This document shows, one piece after another, positions 1 through 6,849 of a DNA stretch of 19,033 nt. Position 1 is the stretch's first letter, and each line of letters begins with the position of its first letter. The notes beneath the pieces are model-generated. The model made no database searches and was not told the DNA's origin. It saw only the letters and a program-made list of their open reading frames with translations. A program made the translations under genes and the position numbers. The stretch spans positions 31,370 through 50,402 of the forward strand of contig NZ_LT984884.1 in NCBI RefSeq assembly GCF_900258515.1. The letters are read 5' to 3'. Source of the DNA: Lentibacillus sp. Marseille-P4043. Its GTDB lineage: Bacteria; Bacillota; Bacilli; Bacillales; Amphibacillaceae.

Positions 1-231
1 AAGCCATCTTTCAACTTCTCCTCATGCGAGAAAAAGTATCATCCGGTATTAGCCTCGGTTTCCCGAAGTTATCCCGATCTTACAGGCAGGTTGCCCACGT
101 GTTACTCACCCGTCCGCCGCTCGATCCACAAGCATCCACCCGAAGGCTTCAGCAAGTTTCACGCGCTCGACTTGCATGTATTAGGCACGCCGCCAGCGTT
201 CGTCCTGAGCCAAGATCAAACTCTCCAAAAA
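1..231 (-). rRNA. 16S ribosomal RNA, 5' part (gene runs off the left edge)
   Basis: Read on the minus strand, the segment starts with the universal 16S 5' motif AGAGTTTGATC at 224-214. It continues through the conserved stretches ACGAACGCTGGCGGCGTGCC, CATGCAAGTCGAGCG, GGCGGACGGGTGAGTAACACG and CTAATACCGG. The mature 5' end is placed near 231 by counting seven bases upstream of that motif, as in E. coli numbering. Only about 230 bases of roughly 1,550 are present. An 8-bp inverted repeat (239-246 with 257-264) sits just upstream and may be part of the precursor processing stem. The base after GATC in the 27F primer site is T, where the usual primer has A or C. Confidence 0.98.
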
Positions 232-352
232 AGTTTGTATGTGATTAACACCGATCAATCACATCTCATTGTCTTAGCTTTTAGAAGTGTTACCTTCTAG
301 TTTTGAAAGAAAAACGGTTTGTGTTTTTCTTGACATACTGGTTGTTTTGTTC

Positions 353-366
353 AGTTTTCAAAGAGC
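353..366 (-). promoter_or_regulatory. boxA-like antitermination site in the rRNA leader
   Basis: On the minus strand this reads GCTCTTTGAAAACT, very close to the boxA of Bacillus rRNA leaders (TGTTCTTTGAAAACT). It lies about 120 bases upstream of the mature 16S end and downstream of the promoter boxes, as expected for Nus-dependent antitermination of an rrn operon. Confidence 0.7.
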
Positions 367-403
367 GAATTTGTTTGCCGTCTTTTTCAACAGCGACTTT
401 ATT

Positions 404-433
404 AGAATATCATAACCTTCGTTGTCATGTCAA
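404..433 (-). promoter_or_regulatory. rrn promoter, proximal (P2-like)
   Basis: On the minus strand there is a perfect -35 box TTGACA (433-428) and an 18-base spacer to TATTCT (409-404). Other -10 readings (TATGAT at 13 bases, TCTAAT at 21 bases) fit worse in spacing, so the -10 call is provisional. It sits between boxA and the distal promoter. Confidence 0.5.
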
Positions 434-498
434 CAAGAAATTTTATTTTTTATATTCCGTGTCGCAATAAGTTGTGTTCCTTTTTGACGACGGAATTA

Positions 499-527
499 AC
501 TTTACCATGCACAGTTTATAAAGTCAA
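499..527 (-). promoter_or_regulatory. rrn promoter, distal (P1-like)
   Basis: On the minus strand: -35 TTGACT (527-522), a 17-base spacer, then -10 TAAAGT (504-499). Its -35 box is about 95 bp upstream of the proximal TTGACA. This matches the tandem P1/P2 arrangement of Bacillus rrn operons. The -10 box matches the consensus at only four of six positions. Confidence 0.4.
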
Positions 528-679
528 TGGATTTTATTAAATAAATTTTCCGTTTGATATTAAAGCCTAATTATTTACTGAGAGGACCTTGTATGGAACC
601 TAATTCAACACCATACTACTATTACAATAACCAAAATTACAAAGTTAAAAACATCTATTATTCTATCCCCTCACCCCAT

Positions 680-797
680 GCCCTTAATTAGGGGGGAGAT
701 TCCCTCAACAAGTGGTCAATCCATTAACTATTAATGATTTACACTGTCTTTAAGAGTCGGACCCTTGTTGAGGCACCTTCCCAATTAGCAAATGGGC
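680..797. repeat. structured imperfect inverted repeat between ygxA and the rrn promoters
   Basis: Two arms (680-717 and 758-797) pair in register: GCCC/GGGC, AATT(a)GGG/CCCAATT, a perfect 10-bp CCTCAACAAG/CTTGTTGAGG, then GGTC/GACC. The loop carries a smaller hairpin, CATTAA-CTA-TTAATG (722-736). The rest of the 592-base stretch between the 16S gene and ygxA holds only the leader and promoters described separately. No T-run follows on either strand, so this is not an ordinary terminator. It could be a small RNA, a transcribed end structure for ygxA, or a mobile-element remnant. Confidence 0.55.
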
Positions 798-823
798 TTA
801 AGGACAAATATATGCTGTTTCTA

Positions 824-1696
824 TCATATAGATTTGGCAGTATATTTACGGTGGTAGACGCCTACACCTTTTGTTTCTGTTAACTCCGTTTGGATAATTT
901 CTTTTTCAATCAAATATGCAATCATTGCTGTTAGATCGAGTGCATATGGCGATACAAGTGGATGAGATTTCAATTCTCCGTATGTCCATGCATCATCTTT
1001 TGAGCGAATAATATCTAATAAATGTTTGGCGGAAACTTCCGCACGGCTACTTATTACAAAATCAGTAGCCAGAATCATTAATTGGACACGTTTCTTTAGT
1101 TCTTCATTGCTGCCGATTAATTCATCATATAATTTATACACTTCCAAATCGATTTGTTTCACCTGACTCCAAACTGTTACTTCCGGGTGATACCCCTTTT
1201 CAATTACAGCTAATCGGGCAAGATAATGCAGGGAATGGACGATCCGGCTGTACGCATCTTTATATTGCGCAGATTCATATAAATCTTTTGCATCGGTATA
1301 GCTTCGAACTAATTTTCCAAATTCAATTGCCTTGCGTAAGTTTCGTTTTTCATGTGGAAATTCTCTTAACTGTTCCTTGAAATCAGCGATAAATTCATTA
1401 CGATCAAAAATAACCTTCCCATAAATAAGCCAAGCAATCGCTTTTCGGTATCCGCTTGTGTCGATCCATTTCATGAGCAGTTCTTTGGTAACAATATGCA
1501 TAGCAGCTGTTTTATCATCGAATTCATAATGTTTCACATGCCACGGTTGAATAGCATCTTTTACGATAATTAGTAAAATGACATCAAAATTATCTGTAAT
1601 CGGGCTATTTGGTTTCATCTTTTCAATTAATAAAACGCCCAGTGTATTTTTATCACTAGCTCGTTCTTGATAAATGGGTCTCAGCAAATCTTCCAT
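824..1696 (-). CDS. ygxA: YgxA-like nucleotidyltransferase-fold protein
   Basis: This encodes a 290-residue protein that I recognise as the YgxA family, a nucleotidyltransferase-like N-terminal domain followed by helical and winged-helix-like parts. The start is the ATG at 1696, which follows GGAGGAATCAAG; an upstream in-frame start at 1855 would add 53 residues with no ribosome site and is rejected. The protein opens MEDLLRPIYQERASDKNTLG, and a hydrophobic strand DNFDVILLIIV occurs near residue 40. The C-terminal part contains a likely small DNA-binding-type fold. I see no enzyme-grade catalytic GS...DxD motif, so its substrate, if any, is unknown. The position next to ygzB and an rRNA operon matches B. 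subtilis, where the same three lie together. It is transcribed toward the rrn operon and divergently from ygzB. Confidence 0.85.
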   Translation of the reverse strand: MEDLLRPIYQERASDKNTLGVLLIEKMKPNSPITDNFDVILLIIVKDAIQPWHVKHYEFDDKTAAMHIVTKELLMKWIDTSGYRKAIAWLIYGKVIFDRNEFIADFKEQLREFPHEKRNLRKAIEFGKLVRSYTDAKDLYESAQYKDAYSRIVHSLHYLARLAVIEKGYHPEVTVWSQVKQIDLEVYKLYDELIGSNEELKKRVQLMILATDFVISSRAEVSAKHLLDIIRSKDDAWTYGELKSHPLVSPYALDLTAMIAYLIEKEIIQTELTETKGVGVYHRKYTAKSI

Positions 1697-1945
1697 CTTG
1701 ATTCCTCCAATAACATGTATACTAATATAATTCGCTAAAAAACCGTAATATCCTCTTTTTACACAAAAGGAAACGGAAATTAGTGTCTGGATAAACAGTG
1801 AAAAAGTAATTCTATGAATAGATACGTCATGAAAAAACCAGATTCTTTGCTTCATCTCTAATCATAAAAAAATCTTTTCATTCACTTATCTAATTTGCCG
1901 ACTTTTTGAACACATCCATTTAGGAACGAAATATACGTTGAAATA

Positions 1946-1954
1946 TGCTATACT
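1946..1954 (+). promoter_or_regulatory. extended -10 promoter for ygzB
   Basis: TGCTATACT combines the extended TGN motif (1946-1948) with a -10 box TATACT (1949-1954), 30 bases before the ygzB start. No good -35 box is seen 16-18 bases upstream, which is typical for extended -10 promoters. Confidence 0.5.
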
Positions 1955-1983
1955 AGCTTATGGAATATAGAAGGAGGATAGAT

Positions 1984-2379
1984 ATGGCACAACAATTAGT
2001 CTATTCTAGTAAAATAAATAAAATTCGTTCGTTTGCATTGATCTTAATTTTCGCCGGCATTGCCTTAATGTATGGCGGCATTTTAACGAAAAGAATACCA
2101 TGGCTAATGTCCGTCTTTTTCATTGTAGGTGTGCTCTTTGTTGTCTTTAGCTGTGTCGTTTACTTTTGGATTGGGATGCTATCCACACGTGCGGTTCCAA
2201 TTATTTGTCCGAACTGCGAAAAACCGACGAAAATGCTTGGACGAGTTGATGCATGCATGCACTGCAAACAACCACTTACACTCGACAAAGACCTAGAGGG
2301 TGAAGAGTTTGATGAAAAATATAATTCAAGACATTATCGGAAAGAGTTAAAAGAGAAGAATAAATCTGGTAAAAAATAA
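1984..2379 (+). CDS. ygzB: UPF0295 membrane protein YgzB
   Basis: A 131-residue small membrane protein of the UPF0295 family. The start is the ATG at 1984, six bases after AAGGAGG; an in-frame ATG at 1960 lies before that ribosome site and is rejected. Two hydrophobic segments (about residues 15-33 and 41-63) are followed by a cytoplasmic zinc-ribbon-like pair, CPNC and CMHC, about 20 residues apart. A charged Lys-rich tail ends the protein. The function of the family is unknown. Position between ygxA and perR is conserved in bacilli. It is transcribed alone from an extended -10 promoter and ends in its own hairpin terminator. Confidence 0.9.
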   Translation: MAQQLVYSSKINKIRSFALILIFAGIALMYGGILTKRIPWLMSVFFIVGVLFVVFSCVVYFWIGMLSTRAVPIICPNCEKPTKMLGRVDACMHCKQPLTLDKDLEGEEFDEKYNSRHYRKELKEKNKSGKK

Positions 2380-2407
2380 TCCGCCGTTTTGGCAGGGTTA
2401 TTTTTTT
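2375..2407 (+). terminator. rho-independent terminator of ygzB
   Basis: The stem AATAA(t)CC/GG(g)TTATT with inner GCC/GGC closes a short loop and runs into seven T residues. It begins overlapping the ygzB stop codon. Confidence 0.75.
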
Positions 2408-2490
2408 GAGATGAAGTTTAAAGTTCCGGTTGATGTTCACACAATTCCCATTGGTTTTTTCACGTGTCTTACTCATCCACATAACCAATC

Positions 2491-2535
2491 ATAAAAAATC
2501 CAGGTGCTAACCGATTTAGCACCTGGATTTTTTAT
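2491..2535. terminator. bidirectional terminator between ygzB and perR
   Basis: A perfect 20-bp inverted repeat (2491-2510 with 2516-2535) has a 5-base loop. The stem core is CCAGGTGCTAA, and it is flanked by A-rich and T-rich runs, so it can terminate both strands. It lies 15 bases past the perR stop codon and serves as the perR terminator, with ygzB as a second user. Confidence 0.93.
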
Positions 2536-2549
2536 GGGACCATATTATG

Positions 2550-2993
2550 TTAATGCTTTTGTGTAGCTACCTTTTGGCAGTCTTCACATTTTCCGTAAAC
2601 TTCCATTCGGTGATGACTAACTTTAAATCCTGTCACCTGTTCCGCCAATGCTTCCACTTCATCCAAACTAGGATAGTGGAAATCAACAATTTTGCCACAG
2701 TCTTCACAGATAACATGATAATGTTTCGATGTATTACAATCAAATCGGCTTGAGGAATCACCATATGTTAACTCACGAACCAACCCTATTTCACGTAACA
2801 CTCGTAGATTATTATATACAGTAGCGACACTCATATTCGGGAACTTCCCTTCAAGTGCTTTATATATGTCGTCTGCTGTTGGGTGGATCATGGAATTTAG
2901 AAGATACTCAAGAACCGCATGACGCTGTGGTGTAATCCGTACGCCTGATTCTTTTAGCGTGTCGATTGCTTCACGTAATTTTTGTTCAGACAT
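2550..2993 (-). CDS. perR: peroxide-responsive repressor PerR (Fur family)
   Basis: PerR is a metal-dependent repressor of peroxide-defence genes. H2O2 oxidises iron-binding histidines and the repressor releases DNA. The 147-residue protein starting at 2993 keeps the B. subtilis residue numbering exactly: regulatory-site ligands H37, D85, H91, H93, D104 and structural zinc cysteines C96, C99, C136, C139 are all present. The winged-helix region includes [13 protein letters not shown] and [14 protein letters not shown]. Two in-frame upstream starts exist (at 2999 and 3014). The start at 2993 is chosen because GAGGTG is about seven bases before it and because the length matches the family. D104, the residue that separates PerR from Fur-like sensors by favouring iron oxidation, supports PerR over Fur or Zur. 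A Per box upstream suggests autoregulation. Confidence 0.97.
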   Translation of the reverse strand: MSEQKLREAIDTLKESGVRITPQRHAVLEYLLNSMIHPTADDIYKALEGKFPNMSVATVYNNLRVLREIGLVRELTYGDSSSRFDCNTSKHYHVICEDCGKIVDFHYPSLDEVEALAEQVTGFKVSHHRMEVYGKCEDCQKVATQKH

Positions 2994-3060
2994 CGTCATG
3001 CACCTCGCTTTCATTTATTTATACAACCTCTAACAATATAATTATAATATCATTATTAAA

Positions 3061-3075
3061 TTGTAATTCTTATAA
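3061..3075. promoter_or_regulatory. Per box upstream of perR
   Basis: TTGTAATTCTTATAA matches the Per-box consensus TTATAATNATTATAA at 12 of 14 fixed positions. It lies 67 bases upstream of the perR start, in an A/T-rich promoter region that also holds a second, weaker partial match around 3037-3051. This fits autorepression of perR. The remaining intergenic DNA up to 3282 shows nothing else that I can support. Confidence 0.75.
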
Positions 3076-3282
3076 TTAGTGTACCTGCTCGAACAATGTT
3101 CTGTCAATACAAGTGCGTGTTCAAAAAGCTGCAAATGTACAGTAAAATTGACTTGATATATCCTTCCCTTGCCAAAATGCGTTTCCCATAAACATCCAAG
3201 TACAACCTACCACTAAAACATTCTCTTCTATATATATTATTAAAAGTGTTTCATTATAACATCATCATCCACTAATTTAACC

Positions 3283-3326
3283 AAAAACAAGCAGCACATT
3301 CCTTGTCCAGAATGTACTGCTCGTTT
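3283..3326 (-). terminator. terminator of the cobalamin adenosyltransferase gene
   Basis: On the minus strand, AAACGAGCAGTACATT pairs with AATGTGCTGCTTGTTT around a roughly 10-base loop, allowing two G-T pairs, and ends in a T-run. It starts nine bases after the stop codon of the gene ending at 3335. Confidence 0.85.
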
Positions 3327-3334
3327 ACCATTAT

Positions 3335-3892
3335 CTAAACATCTGCTTGCAGTGGTATTTCCTCGCCAACCAAGCTCTGATTTACATACCGTGCTGCAAC
3401 AAATAAAAAATCGGATAAGCGATTCAAATAGGATACAACAAGTGGATTTGGAAGTTCATCCTCTAAGCCAACCGCAGTCCGTTCTGCCCGTCTCGTAATT
3501 GTGCGCGCTGTATGTAGTGCACTTGAAGCACGATGACCAGATGGCAAAATGAAGTTGTGCAGCATTTCCAAGTTTTTGTCCCATGCATCAATTTGGTCCT
3601 CTAATTCCTGAATATATTCCTGTTTCAATTTCCACTTTACTTCTTTATCGTTTGGTGTTGCCAGCTCTGCACCGACATGGAATAAGATTGTTTGCACACG
3701 ATGCATAACGTTAAGAAATGCGTCTTTTTCTTCCCATTTTTCATTTTCCAAAAAACTTAAAGCAAGCCCAATCATTGAATTTGCCTCATCACAAGTACCA
3801 TATGCTTCCACACGCAAATCATTTTTCGGAACACGCTTGCCATAAATGAGCGATGTTGTCCCTTTATCCCCTGATCTTGTATAAATACGCAT
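3335..3892 (-). CDS. yvqK: PduO-type ATP:cob(I)alamin adenosyltransferase
   Basis: The enzyme transfers the adenosyl group of ATP to cob(I)alamin to make coenzyme B12, acting as a cytoplasmic trimer. The 185-residue protein has the family's ATP loop TRSGDKGTT near the N terminus, then YGTCDEANS, and the C-terminal signature TRRAERTAV followed by YLNRLSDFLFVAARYVN. Length is normal for the family. The start at 3892 is preceded by AGGGGG, which lies inside the last codons of the upstream dehydrogenase gene; only one base separates the two genes, so they are very likely co-transcribed and translationally coupled. No B12-dependent enzyme or B12 synthesis gene is nearby, so the physiological client cannot be read from context. 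A hairpin terminator follows. Confidence 0.95.
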   Translation of the reverse strand: MRIYTRSGDKGTTSLIYGKRVPKNDLRVEAYGTCDEANSMIGLALSFLENEKWEEKDAFLNVMHRVQTILFHVGAELATPNDKEVKWKLKQEYIQELEDQIDAWDKNLEMLHNFILPSGHRASSALHTARTITRRAERTAVGLEDELPNPLVVSYLNRLSDFLFVAARYVNQSLVGEEIPLQADV

Positions 3893-3893
3893 G

Positions 3894-4841
3894 TTAATAC
3901 CCCCTGGTTACGTCAATTTTATTGATAAAATCTGTTTCACTTTTTTGATACGTTTGCAGGTTATGGTCAAAAATTTCTAATGCACGTGTTATATACTGTT
4001 TGGAAACGCCTGACAGATGTGGTGTGACTGTAATGTTTTCTTCCCGCCAAAATGGGTGATTTTCTGGAAGTGGCTCAACTTCAAACACATCTAAAATGGC
4101 ATGGGCAATTTCCCCTTGTCGTACAGCTTGTAACAACACATCACTATCTACTGCATTCCCACGTCCCATATTTAAAAAGACGGCATGATTAGGCAACAAT
4201 TGAAAATGTTCATACGTGTAAAAATGCTCGGTTTCCGGTGTACTTGGCAGAACGGACACAACAATGTCTGTTTCCGGAAGTAGTTTTGCCAATTCTGCTG
4301 TTGGATAATTTGCATCAAAATAGTCTACCGATTTGCCGCTTCTGGAAATGCCAATCGTTTTCATTTGAAACGCCTTTGCAAGTCTCGCTACTTCCTGTCC
4401 AATTGCACCTGCACCAGCGATTAGCATTGTCTTTCCGGTTAGTTCTTGCATATGTACCCCTTTATCCCAATGATGGCTTTCCTCATTATGAATTAGGGTT
4501 TTTGCCTGACGATAAACTTGCAGAAGCATGGAAATAACATATTCTGACATTGGCGTTTTATGGATTCCGCGTGCATTGGTCACCAAGATATTTCGCTTGC
4601 CAATTGCATCTAGCGGCATCTGATCCATTCCTGCTGACAGAACCATAATCCATTTTAGTTTCTCCGCCTTCTTAAGTAACGACTCTGTCAGATCATCCCC
4701 AAATGTTACGAGAACTTCCGCTTCGGCCAAATCTTTTTTCGCCTCATTCATAGTTTCATGGAATCGAAAATGTTGATCTGGAAAATGTTGTGCTAGTTTT
4801 GTTTGATGTTTACTAGATAGTTTTGCAGAAAATAGGATCAT
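3894..4841 (-). CDS. D-isomer-specific 2-hydroxyacid dehydrogenase family protein
   Basis: An NAD(P)-dependent oxidoreductase of the D-2-hydroxyacid dehydrogenase family, 315 residues from the ATG at 4841. AGGAGG lies 11 bases before this ATG; a TTG codon immediately before it would give an 8-base spacing and is an alternative start. The longer reading from 4943 lacks a ribosome site. The Rossmann motif GAGAIG is at residues 143-148. The catalytic triad is present: R227 in NMGRG, E256 in DVFEVEPLP, and H275 in TPHLSG. The substrate cannot be told from sequence; glyoxylate/hydroxypyruvate reductase or phosphoglycerate dehydrogenase-like annotations would be guesses. The gene sits 107 bases downstream of the sugar-transferase homologue and one base upstream of the adenosyltransferase gene. 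Confidence 0.9.
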   Translation of the reverse strand: MILFSAKLSSKHQTKLAQHFPDQHFRFHETMNEAKKDLAEAEVLVTFGDDLTESLLKKAEKLKWIMVLSAGMDQMPLDAIGKRNILVTNARGIHKTPMSEYVISMLLQVYRQAKTLIHNEESHHWDKGVHMQELTGKTMLIAGAGAIGQEVARLAKAFQMKTIGISRSGKSVDYFDANYPTAELAKLLPETDIVVSVLPSTPETEHFYTYEHFQLLPNHAVFLNMGRGNAVDSDVLLQAVRQGEIAHAILDVFEVEPLPENHPFWREENITVTPHLSGVSKQYITRALEIFDHNLQTYQKSETDFINKIDVTRGY

Positions 4842-4948
4842 CAATTTTGCTTCCTCCTGACAATTTCCTAAATATGTTTCCTTACTAATATAGTAAACGT
4901 TTTCAAGCCATTTGAACAGACAGAAGAATAGCAAAAGTATCACTTTAT

Positions 4949-5605
4949 CTATGAAGAACGTCTAGCAATTGTATGATACATAATTTTCATATCGAAACGA
5001 AATGTGCAATTACGTATATAATAGAGATCATAGGCGATCTTTTTTCGATGCTTGCTATCACTTACTGCGCCATTAACCTGTGCATACCCCATTATACCAG
5101 GTCTAACCAAAAGCCGCTTCTGCTGTCGTTCATTATAATAGTCCGCAATCTCTGGGATTTCCGGCTGAGGTCCAACTAAGCTCATGTCCCCTTTTACAAC
5201 ATTAATTAATTGTGGAATTTTATTGATATGGTATTTTCGTAGTACAGAACCTAATTGAGTCACTCGTGTAGTTGTGTTTGTATTATACGTGAAACTGCTT
5301 GGAACACCATCTGCCCATGATTCGGGAAAAGGGTGTGGTGGCAATGCGCGGATCACCCTTGAAGGAATGGTTGTTGTTCGAAATGTCCACATAACAAACA
5401 TTCGATTGTGTTTGCCGGCCCTAGCCTGTTTTAACAAGAAGGGCTGTCCATCCTTTTTGTAGATAAAAAAACAAGTGACCAGCGTAACCGGCGCTAATAC
5501 AACTAATAAAAAAATACTCAGCACTACATCTACCACTCGCTTTGTAACGCGGTACAGCCCTGTCCGACGTGCAGAATATACATACGTACGCTGCCGTATT
5601 TCCAT
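4949..5605 (-). CDS. bacterial sugar transferase homologue (PglC/WcaJ type) with altered catalytic dyad
   Basis: A 218-residue member of the monotopic phosphoglycosyl-transferase family, which normally moves a sugar phosphate from UDP-sugar onto undecaprenyl phosphate at the inner membrane face. One hydrophobic helix (about residues 24-49) precedes the catalytic domain. Family landmarks are visible: QARAGKH, FRTTT, KGDMSLVG, VRPGIMGYAQVNG and YDLYYIRN. Three conserved positions differ. The catalytic Asp-Glu, normally in SLDELPQ, is Asn128-Lys129 in YHINKIPQ. The KFRTM motif reads TFRTT. GPRP reads GPQP. The start is the ATG at 5605, eight bases after GAGGTG; a TTG two codons upstream is too close. 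No glycosyltransferases or polysaccharide genes adjoin it. It may be an inactive paralogue with a binding or regulatory role, or a decaying gene. Confidence 0.82.
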   Translation of the reverse strand: MEIRQRTYVYSARRTGLYRVTKRVVDVVLSIFLLVVLAPVTLVTCFFIYKKDGQPFLLKQARAGKHNRMFVMWTFRTTTIPSRVIRALPPHPFPESWADGVPSSFTYNTNTTTRVTQLGSVLRKYHINKIPQLINVVKGDMSLVGPQPEIPEIADYYNERQQKRLLVRPGIMGYAQVNGAVSDSKHRKKIAYDLYYIRNCTFRFDMKIMYHTIARRSS

Positions 5606-5675
5606 ACACAAAACACCTCTTATTACCAGAATAGATTGCTATATTAACCTATTCAACCAACTCAGGTAATAGAAC

Positions 5676-5764
5676 GGGACATGGGGACAGGTCCCTTGTC
5701 CCGGTGAGAATCTCTTAATTTACAAGGCGTAAGGGCTGGGACACCTAACCTGTCCCCATGTCCC
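5676..5764 (+). repeat. palindromic intergenic repeat (GGGACATGGGGACAGGT family), copy 1
   Basis: An 89-bp element bounded by perfect 17-bp inverted ends (5676-5692 with 5748-5764) and an inner pair TGTCCC/GGGACA. It begins three bases beyond the bcp stop codon and lies 70 bases before the sugar-transferase start. The second copy at 11386-11480 is the same element in the opposite orientation. Such palindromes resemble REP-type elements that are spread by Y1 (RAYT) transposases; no such transposase is in this window. When transcribed, it would fold into a strong hairpin, possibly ending bcp transcripts. Confidence 0.9.
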
Positions 5765-5767
5765 ACT

Positions 5768-6235
5768 TTATAAATTTTCTCGGATAAATGTTAGTGCTTC
5801 TTCGACGTGTCCTTTGACTTGTACTTTCCGGAATTCTTTTTGTAGTTTTCCTTCTTTGTCGATAATGAAGGTTGAACGCTCAATTCCATAAGATTCTTTG
5901 CCGAAGTTTTTCTTCAGCTTCCAAGCCCCGTATTCCTCCGCTACTTTATGGTCCTCATCCGCTAATAATAGGAATGGCAGGTCGTGTTTATCAATAAATT
6001 TTTGATGGCGGTCAACAGGGTCTGGACTAACTCCGATAATAACTGCATCCAATTCACCAAAACTTTCATGCTGATCACGAAAATCACATGCTTCCGTTGT
6101 ACAGCCTGGTGTCATGTCTTTTGGGTAAAAATATAAGACAACATGTTTGCCTTTAAAATCTGCCAAACTTACATGTTCACCATCCTGATTTGGTAGTGTA
6201 AAATCTGGTGCTAATTTTCCAACTTCAACTGTCAT
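5768..6235 (-). CDS. bcp: thiol peroxidase Bcp (peroxiredoxin Q)
   Basis: A thiol-dependent peroxidase that reduces H2O2 and organic hydroperoxides in the cytoplasm. The 155-residue protein carries the peroxidatic cysteine C45 in PGCTTEAC, with the resolving cysteine C50 five residues later, the arrangement of the Bcp/PrxQ class. The thioredoxin-fold strands FTLPNQDG and VVLYFYPKDMTPGC precede it, and STFIID is in the C-terminal half. The start at 6235 follows GGAGGGG at five bases. It lies in the perR neighbourhood, as ygaF does in B. subtilis, which fits a peroxide-defence role; I see no Per box directly upstream. It lies 59 bases downstream of the channel gene on the same strand and may share its transcript. 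Confidence 0.96.
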   Translation of the reverse strand: MTVEVGKLAPDFTLPNQDGEHVSLADFKGKHVVLYFYPKDMTPGCTTEACDFRDQHESFGELDAVIIGVSPDPVDRHQKFIDKHDLPFLLLADEDHKVAEEYGAWKLKKNFGKESYGIERSTFIIDKEGKLQKEFRKVQVKGHVEEALTFIRENL

Positions 6236-6294
6236 TTAAACCCCTCCATACAATATATTCTATTTTCACTATATCATTTCCACCAAACATCAGG

Positions 6295-6732
6295 CTAATC
6301 TTTACGTCCTTCTTGTGAATTTTGCACTAATTTCAAAACAAAAGCTGTCGGCAGTACATAGCCAATTAATGCCTCAACAAGCGCAATAAGCCTGCCAATG
6401 CCAATTGGTGTAATATCACCATATCCTATCGTCAATAATGTTACCCCACTAAAATAAAAGGAATGAACGAACGTACCGAATATGCTGACTTCCTTTAGTT
6501 CACCATTTTCAACGAGGGTAATGTGATGAAGTGATAAAATAAAATAAATCAGTCCAAAGCCAATAATGACGATGCTATAAATGACGAGCAATGTATAAAA
6601 GATTTCCGCCGAAAAACGACTTTCCCGCATTTCTACTTGGAAATGAAATCTCCCCCCACGAATAAATCCAACTAAACTGGCAATGACAATTAAACAAATA
6701 ACAATAATGGCAATCCATGATAAAGTATCCAT
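6295..6732 (-). CDS. small potassium channel protein (ion channel-2 family)
   Basis: A 145-residue membrane protein with the potassium selectivity filter TIGYGD near residue 101, which is diagnostic of K+ channels. Hydrophobic segments lie at about residues 4-24, 44-68 and 110-136, with the pore helix and filter (about 85-105) between the last two, so it looks like a two-helix pore domain with an extra N-terminal helix. There is no RCK/TrkA-N gating domain, and none is encoded beside it. The start at 6732 is preceded by GAGGGAG. It is transcribed away from the Bce module and toward bcp. Gating signal unknown. Confidence 0.88.
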   Translation of the reverse strand: MDTLSWIAIIVICLIVIASLVGFIRGGRFHFQVEMRESRFSAEIFYTLLVIYSIVIIGFGLIYFILSLHHITLVENGELKEVSIFGTFVHSFYFSGVTLLTIGYGDITPIGIGRLIALVEALIGYVLPTAFVLKLVQNSQEGRKD

Positions 6733-6849
6733 CTATTCTCCCTCTAATCTTCATACTTTATCTAATTCATATGCTTATCCACAGTCTAGTTTGTCATTTA
6801 TTTTTTTGGTGTAATACGATAGGATATGACGTAGAGAGGAATGGTTGAC

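Noticed and set aside
24..300. Two short plus-strand open frames at the left edge
   Set aside because: They lie in the complement of the 16S rRNA 5' end and its leader.
680..797. T-box or other riboswitch
   Set aside because: No specifier-loop, AGGGUGG-type T-box sequence or known aptamer core is seen, and no suitable downstream gene follows on either strand.
1697..1855. N-terminal extension of ygxA by 53 residues
   Set aside because: The internal ATG at 1696 has a proper GGAGG site and gives the family N terminus; the extension has neither.
5475..5669. Plus-strand open frames opposite the sugar-transferase gene
   Set aside because: They lie opposite a gene with clear family motifs and have no ribosome site or recognisable protein.
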